A stretch of 6,550 nt of DNA from assembly GCA_016928975.1 (NCBI GenBank), contig JAFGJR010000009.1:1-6550 (forward strand). Reading direction: 5' to 3'. Below, in pieces: positions 5,675 through 6,550 of the stretch. The notes beneath the pieces were generated by a model. The model saw only the letters and a list, made by a program, of their open reading frames with translations. It did not search any database and was not told the DNA's origin. Each line of letters begins with the position of its first letter. Position 1 is the first letter of the stretch. The DNA comes from Sedimentisphaerales bacterium. Lineage in GTDB: Bacteria; Planctomycetota; Phycisphaerae; Sedimentisphaerales; SG8-4. The position numbers and the translations under genes were made by a program.

Positions 5675-5809
5675 TTGCGCCGGCGTCCTGGGACCGGCCG
5701 GAGACTTGTACGTAGGGAACATGGGAACGCATGCGGAGTTTCAGGTCGAGCAAGGCTCCACTTCACACTTGAGAGTCCACACTTCCAACTTCCTGGCGGA
5801 GGATCGCTC
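5675..5809 (+). other. Remaining leader of the HNH/AP2 transcript
   Basis: About 135 further bases of untranslated leader lie between the 5' stem-loop and the chosen start. They contain CCGGCCGG (5694-5701), two GGGAAC words close together near 5714-5726, and a run of similar CACTT/ACTTCC words (5759-5794). TCCT (5791-5794) could pair with AGGA (5800-5803) of the ribosome binding site. I see no known riboswitch class and no convincing small gene. Confidence 0.35.
5798..5803 (+). promoter_or_regulatory. Ribosome binding site of the HNH/AP2 gene
   Basis: GGAGGA is followed by six bases and ATG 5810. It fixes the start there rather than at the in-frame ATG 5660, which would add 50 low-information residues and lies in the loop of the 5' stem-loop. 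Confidence 0.75.
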
Positions 5810-6505
5810 ATGTCCAGTCGGTGCTGTGACAATTGTGCGTATTCAATCTTCGATCCGCAAGAGTGGCATCGCTCGCTGTGGCTGGGCGAGCCGATCGTGC
5901 CTCGCTGCGCCAATCATCCACAATGGCCGGGCCGGTTGCACGACGTGCCCGGCATCCCGTGTCCCAACTACCGTCCCAAGCCCGTCCTGCCCGCCGGCGA
6001 CGCCGTGCGCATGATCCCCCTCGGCGACGGCTTCTACGCCTACGTCGACGCCGCCGACTATGAGCACCTGAGCCGGTACACATGGCATCTGAACAACGGC
6101 TACGCCTCACGCCGGGAGAAGGGCAGGAGAATCTACATGCACAGCGAGATCATGCAGCCGCCCAAGGGCAAGGTCGTAGATCATATCGATGGGAACAACG
6201 CGAACAACTGCCGGTTCAATCTTCGCGTGTGCACTCAGCCGGAGAACCTGTGCAACCGACGCAAGCGACACGGCTCGCGCTCCAGGTACATAGGCGTCCT
6301 CTACAGCGACGAACACCACAAGTGGTACGCCCGCTGCCGGTTCGAAGGAAGAAAACACTGGCTGGGCTATTTTGGCAACGAGATTGAGGCGGCGCGGGCC
6401 TACGATCTCGCGGCCGTCACGTACTTCGGCGAGTTCGCCCGCGTGAATTTCCCCAAGGAATGGCCCCTGTGTTGCCTCAGATGGAATTGGACATTCCCAG
6501 ATTGA
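5810..6505 (+). CDS. HNH endonuclease with Cys-rich N-terminal domain and C-terminal AP2 DNA-binding domain
   Basis: 231 residues in three parts. Residues 5-55 form a Cys-rich unit (C5/C6, C9, C33, C51, with WPGRLHDVPGIPCPNY) that probably binds zinc; I recall similar N-termini on HNH/AP2 proteins of planctomycetes. Residues about 65-150 form an HNH_3-type nuclease: VVDHIDGNNANN carries the metal/base His125 and the middle Asn, and NLRVCTQPENLCN carries the final Asn. Residues about 157-214 form an AP2 domain (RYIGV, KWYARCRFEG, HWLGYF, AARAYDLAA, NFP). HNH plus AP2 is the layout of free-standing homing-type endonucleases in phages and bacteria. It would nick or cut DNA at a site recognised by AP2. 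All HNH residues appear intact. The last 12 residues (LCCLRWNWTFPD) look unlike the conserved domain and may be a diverged tail. It has its own promoter and leader, so it is likely transcribed independently of the phosphoesterase gene. Confidence 0.85.
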   Translation: MSSRCCDNCAYSIFDPQEWHRSLWLGEPIVPRCANHPQWPGRLHDVPGIPCPNYRPKPVLPAGDAVRMIPLGDGFYAYVDAADYEHLSRYTWHLNNGYASRREKGRRIYMHSEIMQPPKGKVVDHIDGNNANNCRFNLRVCTQPENLCNRRKRHGSRSRYIGVLYSDEHHKWYARCRFEGRKHWLGYFGNEIEAARAYDLAAVTYFGEFARVNFPKEWPLCCLRWNWTFPD

Positions 6506-6548
6506 GTGGTAGTGAGTAGTTTGATACCCATTTTGAAAGGAATGTCCA
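6488..6548 (+). repeat. Inverted repeat joining the end of the HNH gene to the next ribosome binding site
   Basis: TGGACATTCC (6488-6497), inside the last codons of the HNH gene, pairs perfectly over 10 bases with GGAATGTCCA (6539-6548). The right arm covers part of the ribosome binding site and the first base of the final ATG. A ribosome finishing the HNH gene at 6505 would cover the left arm and free the right arm, so translational coupling is possible. Confidence 0.5.
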
Positions 6549-6550
6549 TG
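6535..6550 (+). promoter_or_regulatory. Ribosome binding site and likely start codon of a gene that continues beyond the window
   Basis: GAAAGGA (6535-6541) lies six bases before ATG 6548-6550, the last three bases of the window. A second ATG at 6542 is too close to the site to be used. The product cannot be inferred. The gap from the HNH stop is 42 bases, so the two genes may be co-transcribed. Confidence 0.4.

Noticed and set aside
5660..5809. ATG 5660 as start of the HNH/AP2 protein
   Set aside because: It would add 50 Arg/Gly-rich residues without recognisable structure, lies in a predicted hairpin loop only a few bases from the predicted transcript start, and ignores the strong GGAGGA site before 5810.
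5808..6110. Arg-rich 100-codon minus-strand frame opposite the HNH gene
   Set aside because: It consists of runs of Arg from antisense GC-rich codons, a typical shadow.

Overview
The window looks like chromosomal DNA of a GC-rich planctomycete, most likely of the Phycisphaerae type. No rRNA or other taxonomic marker is present, so this rests on three gene features: a secreted multi-module protein ending in a lone dockerin-like repeat of the form LNGDGxVDxxDLxxLAxxWL, a sigma factor with a long hydrophobic C-terminal extension, and an HNH/AP2 protein with a Cys-rich N-terminal domain. All three are typical of that group as far as I can recall; this is inference without a database search.

Layout. 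Bases 1-2376 (+) hold the 3' part of a large gene for a secreted protein built of beta-helix (NosD-like), beta-rich, thrombospondin type-3, MopE-like and dockerin-like modules. Most of it is two diverged copies of a roughly 1.28-kb unit. Converging on it and overlapping its last 18 bases is a minus-strand gene (2359-3372) for an exported protein of unknown function. Bases 3373-3750 are non-coding and contain two separate inverted-repeat structures: a perfect 12-bp-arm palindrome (3515-3542) and a long imperfect inverted repeat (3569-3735) that runs almost up to the next gene. Bases 3751-4590 (+) encode an ECF-like sigma factor with a hydrophobic, apparently membrane-anchoring tail. Bases 4699-5589 (+) encode a calcineurin-like metallophosphoesterase with a Tat-type lipoprotein signal. 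A near-consensus vegetative promoter (5617-5645), a hairpin at the predicted transcript start and a leader of about 160 bases precede an HNH endonuclease/AP2 protein (5810-6505). The window ends in a ribosome binding site and ATG that probably start another gene; this site can pair with the last codons of the HNH gene.

The genes do not form one obvious pathway. Sigma factor and phosphoesterase are co-directional, but each has its own plausible upstream signals, so they need not be one operon. The HNH/AP2 gene looks like an independent selfish or repeat-family unit. I do not see a complete new defence or mobile system. The most notable points are the long inverted repeat ahead of the sigma gene, the membrane-tailed sigma factor, and the HNH/AP2 unit with its own promoter and a possible translational-coupling hairpin at its end.
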